Source of the DNA: Qingshengfaniella alkalisoli
Lineage (GTDB): Bacteria; Pseudomonadota; Alphaproteobacteria; Rhodobacterales; Rhodobacteraceae
DNA: 64,000 nucleotides
Assembly: GCF_007855645.1 (NCBI RefSeq)
Contig: NZ_CP042262.1
Location: 1-64,000 of the forward strand
Direction of reading: 5' to 3'
Within the stretch, counting starts at the first letter, position 1, and every line of letters begins with the position of its first letter. The position numbers were made by a program, and so were the translations under genes. Below, in pieces: positions 7,869-16,914 of this stretch. The notes beneath the pieces are model-generated. The model was not told the DNA's origin. It saw nothing but the letters and a program-made list of their open reading frames with translations, and searched no databases.

Positions 7869-8677
7869 GCCATCACGTGGTGGGTGTTGGAGGGCAGGGT
7901 GCTGCGCACCCGGTCTAGATAGGCGAAGTCAAGCTCGGCAAAGGTGACACCGGGCTGCGCCGAGGCGCGGGCGATCACGGTGCCCCAGGGGTCGATCACC
8001 ATGGAATTGCCAAAGCAGGCGCGTTCGCCGGCGGGCTCCGCATGCAGGCCGATCTGTGCAGGTGCGATCACGTAGGCTTGTGTCTCGATAGCGCGCGTTC
8101 GAAGCATGCACTCCCAGTGGTCTTTCCCTGTTTCCATGTTGAAGGCGGCCGGCAGCACAATCAGGTCACAGCCGTCGCGCATATGGGCGAGGAACAGTTC
8201 GGCAAAGCGCAGGTCGTAGCAGATGGCACAGCCCGCGCGGCGGTCCGCGATGGTGTAGCCGGTCACTCTGTCGCCCCGGTCGATAACGTCGGATTCGCGG
8301 AAGACATGGCCTGAGGGCGTTTCCACGTCGAACAGGTGGATCTTGCGGTAGCGGGCGATCTCTGTTCCGTCAGGGCCGAAGGTAATGCTCGTATTGTAGT
8401 AGCGTCCGTCTGCGATCTCCAGCATCGAGCCTGCGTGGAAGGTTGTGCGATAGCTGCGTGCCAAGGATTGCAGTGCGCGGTAGGCCTCGCCATCGGGCAG
8501 GCTCTCGGCTGCGTCCCATTGCGCCTCCTGCGTGCCTCCGAGGAAGGTAGCGTATTCAGGTGCCGCTACCAGGTCCACCTCCCCTGGCGTGATATGGGTG
8601 CGGAACAGCGCCTCGATCCTATCGAGGTTGCGGAGCTTGTTGTCCCGCGAGTTCATTTGAAGCATCGCGATCTTCAT
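7865..8677 (-). CDS. Nitrilase-superfamily carbon-nitrogen hydrolase
   Basis: This 270-residue enzyme shows the complete catalytic triad of the nitrilase superfamily: E41 in APEYATF, K112 in YRKIHLFD and C153 in AICYDLRF. Further family signatures are RARAIETQAYVIAPAQ-like text (RTRAIETQAYVIAP) and the GNSMVIDPWG loop. Members hydrolyse amides such as omega-amides or N-carbamoyl compounds, and the context favours an amidase over a true nitrilase. It is first in a two-gene divergent operon with the HpcH/HpaI aldolase. The intergenic region shared with the transporter operon is 205 bp. Confidence 0.9.
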   Translation of the reverse strand: MKIAMLQMNSRDNKLRNLDRIEALFRTHITPGEVDLVAAPEYATFLGGTQEAQWDAAESLPDGEAYRALQSLARSYRTTFHAGSMLEIADGRYYNTSITFGPDGTEIARYRKIHLFDVETPSGHVFRESDVIDRGDRVTGYTIADRRAGCAICYDLRFAELFLAHMRDGCDLIVLPAAFNMETGKDHWECMLRTRAIETQAYVIAPAQIGLHAEPAGERACFGNSMVIDPWGTVIARASAQPGVTFAELDFAYLDRVRSTLPSNTHHVMA

Positions 8678-8779
8678 AGAAGTCTCTCTCTTTCTAAGCA
8701 GGGTCTTGGCCCTTGTTGCCTGCAGCGCCCTTTGGTCACCGGTCTGGAGCGTTCAGCGACGCTGCTTGGCCGAAGGTCT

Positions 8780-8800
8780 GAAAAGTTAAGAAAACTTTTC
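8780..8800. promoter_or_regulatory. Inverted repeat in the divergent promoter region (1)
   Basis: GAAAAGTT (8780-8787) and AACTTTTC (8793-8800) form an 8-bp dyad with a 5-base spacer. It lies midway between the nitrilase start and the transporter operon. A TTGACC hexamer follows at 8803-8808. It is a candidate operator or promoter element for one or both operons. Confidence 0.35.
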
Positions 8801-8824
8801 GTTTGACCTCAGGGTTGATTCTTA

Positions 8825-8854
8825 TATTGTATTATGATGCATTAGAATACAATA
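8825..8854. promoter_or_regulatory. Inverted repeat in the divergent promoter region (2)
   Basis: TATTGTATT (8825-8833) and AATACAATA (8846-8854) are perfect 9-bp inverted arms around a 12-bp spacer, 29 bp before the start of the substrate-binding protein gene. The size and position suit an operator for the GntR-type regulator encoded at the far end of the operon. This is inference. Confidence 0.45.
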
Positions 8855-8882
8855 CAGAGACATCCTGACAGGGAGTGACAGA

Positions 8883-10433
8883 ATGATATTTCGAAACCGA
8901 GTTGGATCTTCGCTTCTGGGCATCATGACTGCTCTGGCCGCAGGCGGGGCCGCAGCAAATACGCTGAACGTGCAATTGTCAGCGGACATCCGAAGTTCCC
9001 GCCCCGGCGTGAATCGCGATGCGCTGTCGGACATGGTGGCGCTGAACGTTGCCGAAGGACTGTTCGCGATCGGTGAGCGGGGCGACATCGTGCCGATGCT
9101 GGCAGAAAGCTGGACGGTGTCGGAAGACGGGACTGTCTACACCTTCACCCTGCGCGACGGGCGGACCTTCCATAACGGCGCGCCGGTCACCGCAGAGCTG
9201 GTGAAGCAGAGTTGGGAGGCCATGCTGGCCGCGCCCGATTTCAACTGCACCGGCTTTTTCGATGGCAGCCGCGGAGTCGAGCTGGTCTCGATCAAGGCGC
9301 CGGACACGCGCACCGTGGTCATGACGCTGGCCGAGCCCGACGCCATGTTCCTGAAGAACGCCGCGCAATCGCAATGCGGGGGCATGGCGGTGACCCATCC
9401 CGACAGCTTCGCCGCCGACGGCAGCTGGGATCATCCGATCGGAACCGGTCCCTTTGTCTTCGACGAATGGCGGCGCGGACAGAACCTGATTCTGAAGAAA
9501 TATGACGAGTACCGTCCGCTTGAAGGCGAGATCAACGGATTCGCGGGCCACAAGGGGGCTTTGGTCGACACCATCAACCTGGTGGTCACTCCGGATCGTG
9601 CCACCGCAGTGGCGGCCCTGCGCAGCGGCGATCTGGACGTCGTGCCTTACCTGTCGACCTCGGAAGCGGCGGAACTGAAGGAGGAAGACGGTTTCGTCGT
9701 GAAATCCGCGCCGCACGGCGGCATGATCACCCTGCTGATGCAGACCGAGGATCCGGTCCTGTCTTCGACCGAGATGCGCATGGCTGTCGCCAAGGCGCTG
9801 GACATTCCGCAACTGGTCGACGTGGCGACCGACGGGCTGGGAACGGCGAATGCTTCGCTGGTGCCGATCAACTCAATCTACCACGACTCGGTTCAGCAAC
9901 GATCTGTGGGCTATGCCCCCGAAGAGGTTCCCGCGCTGCTTGAGGCGGCAGGCTACGGCGGCGAGGAACTCGTCATCCAGACCAACCGTCGCAACCCGAT
10001 CAACGAGAACGTTGCCGTTCTGGCTCAGGCCATGCTGCAGATGGCCGGGATCAACGCCCGTATCGAGGTGCTAGAATGGGCGACGCAGCTTGACCGCTTC
10101 CGCTCCGGCAGCTTCCAGATGTCCGCCTTCAACTACTCCAACCGTGCCGACCCGGTTCTGGCGTACAGCGCCGTCGTCGACAGCAAGGAAAACCGGGGCA
10201 GCGCCATCTGGGACGATCCGCGCGCGATCGAGCTGGTGGAGCAGACCCTGCAGACCCCGGACGGTGAAGCGCGTCAGGTGCTCTTCGACAAGCTGCATGA
10301 ACTCTATCTCGAACAGATGCCGTTCGTGATGCTGGCAAACAACCTGAACGTTTCGGTCAATGCCGACTACGTGGAGGGCTACAGCACCTGGAACGGGTTT
10401 GCTCGTCTCTGGGGCGTCAGCGTCGACAAGTAA
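8883..10433 (+). CDS. ABC transporter substrate-binding protein (peptide/nickel family)
   Basis: This 516-residue periplasmic protein belongs to SBP family 5 (DppA/OppA-like). It begins with a signal peptide (residues 1-25, cleavage around AAA-NT). The family signatures MLAESWTVSEDGTVYTFTLR, FHNGAPVTAELVKQSW and GTGPFVFDEWRRGQNLIL are clear. It is the first gene of a run of nine plus-strand genes ending at 18622, all closely spaced or overlapping. The co-encoded hydrolases suggest that the ligand is an amide- or peptide-like small molecule rather than free sugar. The ligand cannot be read from sequence. Confidence 0.92.
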   Translation: MIFRNRVGSSLLGIMTALAAGGAAANTLNVQLSADIRSSRPGVNRDALSDMVALNVAEGLFAIGERGDIVPMLAESWTVSEDGTVYTFTLRDGRTFHNGAPVTAELVKQSWEAMLAAPDFNCTGFFDGSRGVELVSIKAPDTRTVVMTLAEPDAMFLKNAAQSQCGGMAVTHPDSFAADGSWDHPIGTGPFVFDEWRRGQNLILKKYDEYRPLEGEINGFAGHKGALVDTINLVVTPDRATAVAALRSGDLDVVPYLSTSEAAELKEEDGFVVKSAPHGGMITLLMQTEDPVLSSTEMRMAVAKALDIPQLVDVATDGLGTANASLVPINSIYHDSVQQRSVGYAPEEVPALLEAAGYGGEELVIQTNRRNPINENVAVLAQAMLQMAGINARIEVLEWATQLDRFRSGSFQMSAFNYSNRADPVLAYSAVVDSKENRGSAIWDDPRAIELVEQTLQTPDGEARQVLFDKLHELYLEQMPFVMLANNLNVSVNADYVEGYSTWNGFARLWGVSVDK

Positions 10434-10463
10434 GCCCGACGGCAAGGAGACACGGGGACAAGC

Positions 10464-11408
10464 ATGACCAGATTCGTTTTGTCGCGGCTCATTTCCGCGA
10501 TACCCACCCTCTTTCTCGTATCGCTGGCGGTGTTCACACTGATCCGGCTGATCCCAGGGGATCCCGTAAGCCTCATGCTCGGCGACAATCTCGACGAGGC
10601 GGCCTATGCGGCCATGTCGCATCAGCTGGGTCTGGATCGGCCGATTTCGATGCAGTTCCTTCTGTGGTTGCAGGGGGTGCTCCACGGAGATCTAGGTCAC
10701 TCCATCACCACCGGCGAGGCTGTACTGCCACTTGTGCTGCAGCGCTTTGCCATCACCGCTCAACTGGTGCTGGTCTCGGTCGGGTTGGCCACCGTGCTGG
10801 CTGTTCCCCTAGGCATGCTGGCGGCCTGGCGGCAGAACTCGGCCTTCGACCTTGGCGTGGTCATCGGCGCGACCGCGTTGATGTCGATCCCGACCTTCTG
10901 GATGGGCCTGATGCTTCTGCTGCTCTTCGGCCTGAACCTGGGCTGGCTGCCGGTCCTGGGCTATGTCTCGCCCTTCGAAAACTTCGGGGCAGGGGTGCTT
11001 TACCTCGTGATGCCTGTGGCAGCACTCGTGCTGCATGAATGCGGCATCCTGGTGCGGATGTCGCGGGCCTCGACGCTTGATGTGCTGCGCCTCGACTATG
11101 TTACCCATGCCCGCGCCAAAGGCCTGACCGAGGGTCAGGTGCTGCGCCATCATGTCTTCCGCAATGCCTTTGGCCCGACGTGGACCCTTCTGGGGCTGAT
11201 CCTGGGCAACCTGCTGGGTGGCGTCGCCGTGGTCGAGACGGTCTTCACCATCCCCGGACTCGGTCGGTTGATCGTGGAGTCGATCTATGGCCGCGACTAC
11301 CCGGTGCTGCAGGGGTGCCTGCTCTTCGTCGCCGTCACCTACGTGGTCGTGAACCTGTTTGTCGACCTCTGTTATCCGCTTTTCGATCCGAGGGTGAAGA
11401 CCACATGA
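10464..11408 (+). CDS. ABC transporter permease, DppB type
   Basis: This 314-residue inner-membrane protein has the N-terminal signature of DppB/OppB permeases (IPTLFLVSLAVFTLIRLIPGDP) and six predicted membrane segments. The cytoplasmic EAA loop reads THARAKGLTEGQVLRHHVFRNA. It starts 30 bp after the binding-protein gene. Its stop overlaps the start of the second permease gene (ATGA). Together with that protein it forms the membrane channel of the importer. Confidence 0.93.
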   Translation: MTRFVLSRLISAIPTLFLVSLAVFTLIRLIPGDPVSLMLGDNLDEAAYAAMSHQLGLDRPISMQFLLWLQGVLHGDLGHSITTGEAVLPLVLQRFAITAQLVLVSVGLATVLAVPLGMLAAWRQNSAFDLGVVIGATALMSIPTFWMGLMLLLLFGLNLGWLPVLGYVSPFENFGAGVLYLVMPVAALVLHECGILVRMSRASTLDVLRLDYVTHARAKGLTEGQVLRHHVFRNAFGPTWTLLGLILGNLLGGVAVVETVFTIPGLGRLIVESIYGRDYPVLQGCLLFVAVTYVVVNLFVDLCYPLFDPRVKTT

Positions 11409-12220
11409 ACCTTGGCAGATCCAACAAGTATCTCGGCGGCCTGCTGATCGCCTTCTTTCTGATCGCGGCCTTGCTGGGATGGCTCTGGACGCCTTACGAT
11501 CCGCTGGCGCTGGATCTGGACGCAAGGCTTCAGGCGCCCGACGCCGCCCACTGGCTCGGTACCGATGAATATGGCCGTGACGTGCTGTCGCGCCTGATGG
11601 CGGCGGCGCTCACCTCGGTCACCATTTCGGCGCTGACGGTCAGTTTCGCCGTGACCTTCGGCATCCTGCTGGGCGCCGTCTCGGGCTATGCGCGGGGCTG
11701 GGTGGACCGAATAGTAATGCTCTTCACCGACACCTTGCTGGCCTTCCCGTCGATCCTCCTGGCGCTCGCGTTGCTGTCGATCATGGGCGCCACTATCTGG
11801 GGTGTGATCCTCGCGCTCGGACTGGCCTATATGCCGACCGTGACCCGCGTCATGCGCGGGGCGGTGATGTCGCTGCGCGAACAGGAGTTCATCGAGGCCT
11901 CGCGCCTGATGGGGCACCCGGTCGGCTACACGCTGCGGGCCCACGTCATCCCCAACTGCCTCGCGCCGATGATCGTGATTGCCACCTCCATGTTCGGCTC
12001 GGTCCTGCTCACGGAAAGTGCCCTGTCGTTCCTCGGTCTCGGTGTGCCACCGCCGGCTCCCACATGGGGAAACATGCTTGCCGGGGCGCGGCCCTACATG
12101 TCGCAGGCCTCGTGGCTGGGCATCTTCCCTGGTCTCTGCATCGCGCTGACCCTGTTGGGGATCAACCTCTTCGGCGATTACGTCCGAGACCGTTTCGACC
12201 CGCGCATGAGGGGGCTGTGA
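11405..12220 (+). CDS. ABC transporter permease, DppC type
   Basis: This 271-residue permease is the DppC/OppC partner. It has the family's hydrophobic N-terminal helix, the HWLGTDEYGRDVLSRLM motif near residue 52, five more membrane segments and an EAA loop (EFIEASRLMGHPVGYTL). The ATG at 11405 overlaps the preceding stop (ATGA) and gives the usual family length; longer open frames upstream are shadows. Its own stop overlaps the ATPase start by one base (TGATG). Confidence 0.93.
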   Translation: MNLGRSNKYLGGLLIAFFLIAALLGWLWTPYDPLALDLDARLQAPDAAHWLGTDEYGRDVLSRLMAAALTSVTISALTVSFAVTFGILLGAVSGYARGWVDRIVMLFTDTLLAFPSILLALALLSIMGATIWGVILALGLAYMPTVTRVMRGAVMSLREQEFIEASRLMGHPVGYTLRAHVIPNCLAPMIVIATSMFGSVLLTESALSFLGLGVPPPAPTWGNMLAGARPYMSQASWLGIFPGLCIALTLLGINLFGDYVRDRFDPRMRGL

Positions 12221-13872
12221 TGAGCGATCAGGAAAAACTGCTGAGCGTCGAGAACCTTGAACTGGTGGTTCCCGGTCTGCCTGAAACGCAGATCGTCCGC
12301 GGCGTTGGATTCGAAATATCGCCGGGCGAGATGGTGGGGCTGGTCGGAGAATCCGGGTCGGGAAAGACCATGCTCGGCCGCGCCATCGTCGGGTTGCAGC
12401 CCGGCGGAATTGTCCGCCGGGGTGGCACCATCCGCTTGCGTGGGAAGGACCTGTCGCAGATGTCTCCGCGCGAGTTGCGGCAGATGCGGGGCGACGAGGT
12501 CTCGATAGTCTTCCAGGAGCCGATGACCTCACTCAATCCCTCGATGACCATTGGACGACAGCTGGATGAACCGCTGCGCACCCATACCAAACTGAGGGCC
12601 TCCGAACGGCGGGCAAGGATCATCGCCATGATGGAACGCGTCGGAATTCCCGGTCCGGAGGAGCGGCTCGAAGATTTCCCGCACGAGTTCTCGGGCGGCA
12701 TGCGGCAGCGGATCATGCTGGCTTCGGCCATGCTGCTGAAGCCAGCGCTGCTGATTGCGGACGAGCCGACCACCGCTCTGGATGCATTGGTTCAGCGCGA
12801 GGTGCTCGAGCTGATGGTGGAGATGACACGTGAGAACGGGACGTCGCTGATCCTGATCAGTCACGACCTGCCGATGGTCGCGCGGTACTGCGAGAGGATC
12901 ATGGTCATGCGCCAGGGAGAACTGGTGGAACAGGGTAAAGCGCGACAGATCCTGGCCACGCCCGCGCATGATTACACCCGCAAGCTCTTGGCCGCGATGC
13001 CCGAACGTGGACCCTTGCGCGAGTTCGACGAGGACGAAATTCCGCTGGTCGAGCTCCGCGACCTGAAGGTCGAGTATGTCTCGCGGGGTGGTCTACTGTC
13101 GCGCGCGAACCGCAAGCTGGCCCTGAAGGGCGCAAGCCTGTCGGTGCGGCGCGGCGAAGTGGTGGCCGTGGTCGGCGCCTCGGGTTCCGGCAAGACGACA
13201 CTTGGCCGGGCGCTCGCGCATCTGATCCCCCATAGCGGAGGCGAGATCCTGTTTCGCGGGGAGCCGGTCCGGCAGGGTGGAAAGGGTTGGATGGATTTCC
13301 GCCTGAACTGCCAGATGATCTTTCAGGATCCCTTCGGATCCCTCGATCCGCGCTTTCCCATTCGCCGCGCGCTGGCCGAGGCGCTCTATCACGTGGATCT
13401 GAGCCTCGAGGACAAGGAGGCCCGTATCCGGCGCATCGTGACGGAGGTAGGTCTTGAGCAGAACCACCTCGATCGTTTGCCGCACGAGATGTCGGGCGGT
13501 CAGCGCCAGCGCGTGGCGATCGCCCGCGCAATCATCTCCGAGCCCGATTTTGTCATCGCGGACGAGGCGGTCTCGGCGCTCGACGTCACGGTACGGGCGC
13601 AGGTACTGGATCTGCTGGCCGATCTGCAGAGACGGCACGGTTTCTCCTGCCTTTTCATCAGCCATGACCTGGGTGTGGTGGAACAACTCGCCGATCGCGT
13701 CGTAGTGATGCGCGACGGCGAGATCGTCGAGGCCGGGTCGCGCGACGGCATCTTCGACAGCCCGCAAAGCGGATACACCCGCGCCCTGCTTTCGGCGATC
13801 CCGACCCTGAAGCGTACCGGAACGGGGGTCGAACTGAGCTGGCGCTTCGATGCCCCAGAGGCATGGGCATGA
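12220..13872 (+). CDS. ABC transporter ATP-binding protein, fused DppD-DppF type
   Basis: This 550-residue protein contains two complete nucleotide-binding domains in one chain. Domain 1 has Walker A GESGSGKTMLG and signature SGGMRQRIMLA; domain 2 has Walker A GASGSGKTTLG and signature SGGQRQRVAIA. Each has its own DEP/DEA Walker B segment. Many oligopeptide importers encode these as two genes, while fused versions are common in Alphaproteobacteria. The start overlaps the DppC-type stop. It energises uptake of the compound handled by the downstream enzymes. Confidence 0.94.
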   Translation: MSDQEKLLSVENLELVVPGLPETQIVRGVGFEISPGEMVGLVGESGSGKTMLGRAIVGLQPGGIVRRGGTIRLRGKDLSQMSPRELRQMRGDEVSIVFQEPMTSLNPSMTIGRQLDEPLRTHTKLRASERRARIIAMMERVGIPGPEERLEDFPHEFSGGMRQRIMLASAMLLKPALLIADEPTTALDALVQREVLELMVEMTRENGTSLILISHDLPMVARYCERIMVMRQGELVEQGKARQILATPAHDYTRKLLAAMPERGPLREFDEDEIPLVELRDLKVEYVSRGGLLSRANRKLALKGASLSVRRGEVVAVVGASGSGKTTLGRALAHLIPHSGGEILFRGEPVRQGGKGWMDFRLNCQMIFQDPFGSLDPRFPIRRALAEALYHVDLSLEDKEARIRRIVTEVGLEQNHLDRLPHEMSGGQRQRVAIARAIISEPDFVIADEAVSALDVTVRAQVLDLLADLQRRHGFSCLFISHDLGVVEQLADRVVVMRDGEIVEAGSRDGIFDSPQSGYTRALLSAIPTLKRTGTGVELSWRFDAPEAWA

Positions 13873-15416
13873 GGCGGGGGAACGACCTGCCGCGCCGAGC
13901 GCCCGAGGACCACGGGACCGATCCACAGATTCTGTTGCGGATGCTTGACAACATTGCCGCAGAGGGTCTCGAGGTTCACAGCTTGCTGGTCTGGCACGAT
14001 GGCGTCCTCATACAGGATGCCTACTGGGACCCCTACGGGCCAGAGCGGCTACACATGATGCATTCGGTCACCAAGAGCTTCACCGCCATGGCGGTCGGGC
14101 TGGCTTGGGACGACGGGCTTCTGGATCTTGACCTCCCGGTGATCGGTTTTTTCCCTGAGCATCGCGCCGTGGCACCCGAAGGGATCGAGGCGATGACCTT
14201 GCGCCATTTGCTGACGATGACCAGTGGTCACGGGCGGGGCATATCCGGCGGTGCCTGGCGCAAGTTGAAGACAAGCTGGGTTGCGGATTTCCTGCGACAG
14301 CCGCTCGACCATACGCCCGGAAGCGTCTTCGTCTACGACAGCGCCTGCAGCTATGTCCTGTCCGCCATTGTCCAGAAGGTCACCGGCCGAACCTGCCACG
14401 CCTACCTGCGTGATCGAGTGTTCGATCCGATCGGCCTTTCGCCGGCGATCCGCTGGGACCTGAGCCCAGAAGGGATTAACAGCGGCGGCAACGGCCTGTG
14501 GTGCCGCAGCAGCGATCTGCTGTCCCTAGGCATCCTGCATCTGCAGGAAGGACGTTGGCAGGGACGCCAGATCCTGTCACGCGATTGGGTGCGGGCGGCC
14601 ACGGGCATGCAGGTTCGCGACGTCTCGCTGGGCGTTCTGACCGGCGAGGCCTATCTCGGCCCCGGCGAAAGTCACGAGGGTGCCGAGGCGGAGCGCCGTG
14701 AAGGCTACGGGTTCCAATGGTGGCGCGGGCCCCGCAACAGCTATTCCGCCAACGGACTCTTCGGACAGAACTGCTTCGTTTTTCCCAACGAGCGTGCGGT
14801 CGTGGCGGTTACTGCCGGCATGGATGACGAGGACACCCGCCTGAAGCGCATGATCCACGACGATCTGCGGCCTGCTCTGGGACAATGGCGCGGAGCAGAG
14901 CTGGCACCGCGCCTGGCTGAGCTGGATCTGGCTTGCCCCCCGCCAGGCAATATCTCCGTTGCGCCTGCGGGGTGGCAGGGCCTATATCTGGCGCGTCAGA
15001 ACGAACAGGATATAGCTTGCCTCCGGCTGGAGATCGTCGGTGATGCGATCCGCCTTGTGGTTGAGGATCGCCGCGGCCGGCACGAGGTGTTGGCTGGTCT
15101 GGGGCATCGTTGCGAAGGCATGACGACCATGACCGGCGCGCGGCTCCATCATGCCTACGAAGCCGATCCGCCTGGCTTTCGTGTTGCCGCCTGGGCGGCC
15201 TGGTCCGCCTCTGACGCCGAGGGCTGGAGTTGCCTGACGCTCGACTGGGCCTTCGTCGAGACGGCCTTCCGAGACACGCTCCGGATCCGGCTGCGCGGTG
15301 GCGAGCTGCGACTGCAGCGCGAGGTGAATGTCAACTCCTCGATCCGCAGCCTTCCGGAACTGCGCGCCGATCAGGTCGCAGAGGATTGTCGTGAACCCGA
15401 GGAGATCGCCCCATGA
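13869..15416 (+). CDS. Serine hydrolase of the beta-lactamase/esterase (class C-like) family
   Basis: This cytoplasmic protein of about 515 residues has the SxxK nucleophile motif SVTK near residue 66 (HSVTKSFTAM), a Tyr-containing second motif near residue 156 (VFVYDSACSYVLS) and the GYGFQWWRG segment of the beta-lactamase-related fold. Members include esterases, D-aminopeptidases and 6-aminohexanoate-dimer hydrolase. No signal peptide is seen, so it probably acts on the imported compound. The ATG at 13869 is chosen because it overlaps the ATPase stop (ATGA); another ATG lies 6 bp earlier. The last 150 residues form an extra domain of unknown role. Its stop overlaps the creatininase start. 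Confidence 0.85.
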   Translation: MRRGNDLPRRAPEDHGTDPQILLRMLDNIAAEGLEVHSLLVWHDGVLIQDAYWDPYGPERLHMMHSVTKSFTAMAVGLAWDDGLLDLDLPVIGFFPEHRAVAPEGIEAMTLRHLLTMTSGHGRGISGGAWRKLKTSWVADFLRQPLDHTPGSVFVYDSACSYVLSAIVQKVTGRTCHAYLRDRVFDPIGLSPAIRWDLSPEGINSGGNGLWCRSSDLLSLGILHLQEGRWQGRQILSRDWVRAATGMQVRDVSLGVLTGEAYLGPGESHEGAEAERREGYGFQWWRGPRNSYSANGLFGQNCFVFPNERAVVAVTAGMDDEDTRLKRMIHDDLRPALGQWRGAELAPRLAELDLACPPPGNISVAPAGWQGLYLARQNEQDIACLRLEIVGDAIRLVVEDRRGRHEVLAGLGHRCEGMTTMTGARLHHAYEADPPGFRVAAWAAWSASDAEGWSCLTLDWAFVETAFRDTLRIRLRGGELRLQREVNVNSSIRSLPELRADQVAEDCREPEEIAP

Positions 15417-16228
15417 GTGTGCCCCTTCATCTGGCCCGCATGACCCAGGACGAGGCCGCCCGGCATCTGCGCGAGAACCCCGTGATCCTGCTGCCGCTTG
15501 GCTCGCAGGAAGGGCAGGGGCCGCACGTGCCGATGGGCGACTACAGGCTCTCCGAGGCACTGGCTGAACGGGTTTCCGCGCGCAGTGGGGCGTTGGTCGC
15601 CCCGGCTCTGCCCTTCGGCTACGCGGATTTTTTCCGGGACTACCCGGGGGGCATGCAACTGCGGCCCGCGACCTTCACAGCCCTGCTGACCGATATGCTG
15701 ACCAGCCTTCTGGACCATGGGTTGACCCGATTGCTGATCCTGAACGGACACAGCACCAACGAGCCGCTGATTGCGCAGGTCGCCCGCGAGTTGCGCCGTC
15801 AGCGTGGGGCGGTTGTCGCCTCGGTCGATCTCTGGCCCTCGGTGCCTGCGTCCCTCCTACGGGACCTGTTCGGTGAGGTCCGGGTGCGGGGTCACGGAGC
15901 AGAACCGGTTTCCTCCGTGGCCATGCACCTGTTGCCTGGAGAGGCCCACGCCCTCGACGAGGCTCCGACCGACAGGCGGGGTCGCTTGTTCGACCTGCCT
16001 CTGCGCGGAGTATCTGGCGCGAATTTCGAAGGCTTGCGGGTGAACATGCCCGTCATGGCGGGCGAGATCGCGCCGGACGGACTTCTGGGCGGTGACGCGA
16101 CACGCGGCTCGGACGAAGCCGGCGCCGCGATCACCGAGGATCTGGTGAACCGCCTCTGCAAACTTGTCACCCACTTTCAAGAGGCGGACCCGCCGTCGCT
16201 TGCACCCGGAAAGGAACCTGTGCCGTGA
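15413..16228 (+). CDS. Creatininase-family amidohydrolase
   Basis: This 271-residue protein belongs to the creatininase family, metal-dependent hydrolases of cyclic amides and formamides. Characteristic segments are VILLPLGSQEGQGPHVPMGD near residue 23, PFGYADFF, the LLILNGHSTNEP loop and a HGAEPVSSVAM segment carrying metal or substrate ligands. In creatininase the E-x-x-GPH and GHGGN-type motifs bind the two metal ions; here GHSTN replaces GHGGN. Start and stop overlap the neighbouring genes by 4 bp. Likely role: opening an amide or lactam ring in the imported substrate. Confidence 0.85.
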   Translation: MSVPLHLARMTQDEAARHLRENPVILLPLGSQEGQGPHVPMGDYRLSEALAERVSARSGALVAPALPFGYADFFRDYPGGMQLRPATFTALLTDMLTSLLDHGLTRLLILNGHSTNEPLIAQVARELRRQRGAVVASVDLWPSVPASLLRDLFGEVRVRGHGAEPVSSVAMHLLPGEAHALDEAPTDRRGRLFDLPLRGVSGANFEGLRVNMPVMAGEIAPDGLLGGDATRGSDEAGAAITEDLVNRLCKLVTHFQEADPPSLAPGKEPVP

Positions 16229-16914
16229 GCCGTTACCGTATCGACCCGATGCCCGCCCCCGCCGATCCGGCTTTGCTGTCCGCGCTGGAACGCATCGAAA
16301 CTGCCACTCTCGGCCACGTGCGCCTGACCGGGATGATGGACCGCCGCGTCCGTTCGCTGGACCCTGCCCAGAGCGCCCGCGCCGGTGTGGCGGTGACACT
16401 GGCCCTTCCTGCCATGTGCTCTACCTTGATGCACCATGCGGTCAGCATCCTTCGACCCGGGGACATGCTTGTCGTGGACCGGCTCGGCGACGATCGCTTC
16501 GCCTGTCTCGGCAGTGCGGTGGCAAGGGCAGCCCGGCTGGCGGGTGCCGTCGGCGTCGTGATCGACGGCCCCGTCACGGATGCAGCCGACATCCTGACCG
16601 AGGGTCTGCCGGTCTGGTCCCGCGGTCCCTCGTCGCTGACCACCCGACGGCTGGAGCTGGGTGGCACGCTCAACCGGCCCGTCAGCTGCGGCGGCGTGCC
16701 GGTGCTGGCCGGTGACATCGTGCTGGGCGATGCCTCGGGCGTGGTGGTGCTTCCCGCCGAGGAGGCCGAGGCCGAGGCCGCGGCGGGTCTGGCCCGCGAG
16801 GGCCGGGTCGCCCGCACAATGGACCGCCTCGCGGCAGGCGAAAGACTTGGCGATATCACCGGGGTGAACGCCCGGATCGCCGCCCTGAGCGAACCGGAGG
16901 ATATAGAGAAATGA
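16225..16914 (+). CDS. RraA-family protein (putative 4-hydroxy-4-methyl-2-oxoglutarate aldolase-like)
   Basis: This 229-residue protein has the RraA-like fold: RPGDMLVVDRLGDDRFACLG, then GAVGVVIDGPVTDAADI with the conserved region that binds metal and oxo-acid. RraA relatives act as aldolases or decarboxylases on pyruvate-type oxo-acids, while the E. coli namesake inhibits RNase E. In this operon an enzymatic role is more likely. The arginine of the usual DGxxRD catalytic motif is absent (DGPVTDA), so activity is uncertain. It overlaps both neighbouring genes by 4 bp. Confidence 0.75.
   Translation: MSRYRIDPMPAPADPALLSALERIETATLGHVRLTGMMDRRVRSLDPAQSARAGVAVTLALPAMCSTLMHHAVSILRPGDMLVVDRLGDDRFACLGSAVARAARLAGAVGVVIDGPVTDAADILTEGLPVWSRGPSSLTTRRLELGGTLNRPVSCGGVPVLAGDIVLGDASGVVVLPAEEAEAEAAAGLAREGRVARTMDRLAAGERLGDITGVNARIAALSEPEDIEK

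Noticed and set aside
11180-11404. N-terminal extension of the DppC-type permease
   Set aside because: It overlaps the DppB-type gene in another frame; the ATG at 11405 gives a normal family length and the usual ATGA overlap.
13869-15416. Antibiotic-resistance beta-lactamase
   Set aside because: Although it has the SxxK motif, it lacks a signal peptide, is much longer than class C enzymes and is embedded in a catabolic operon; an intracellular esterase or amidase role is more likely.
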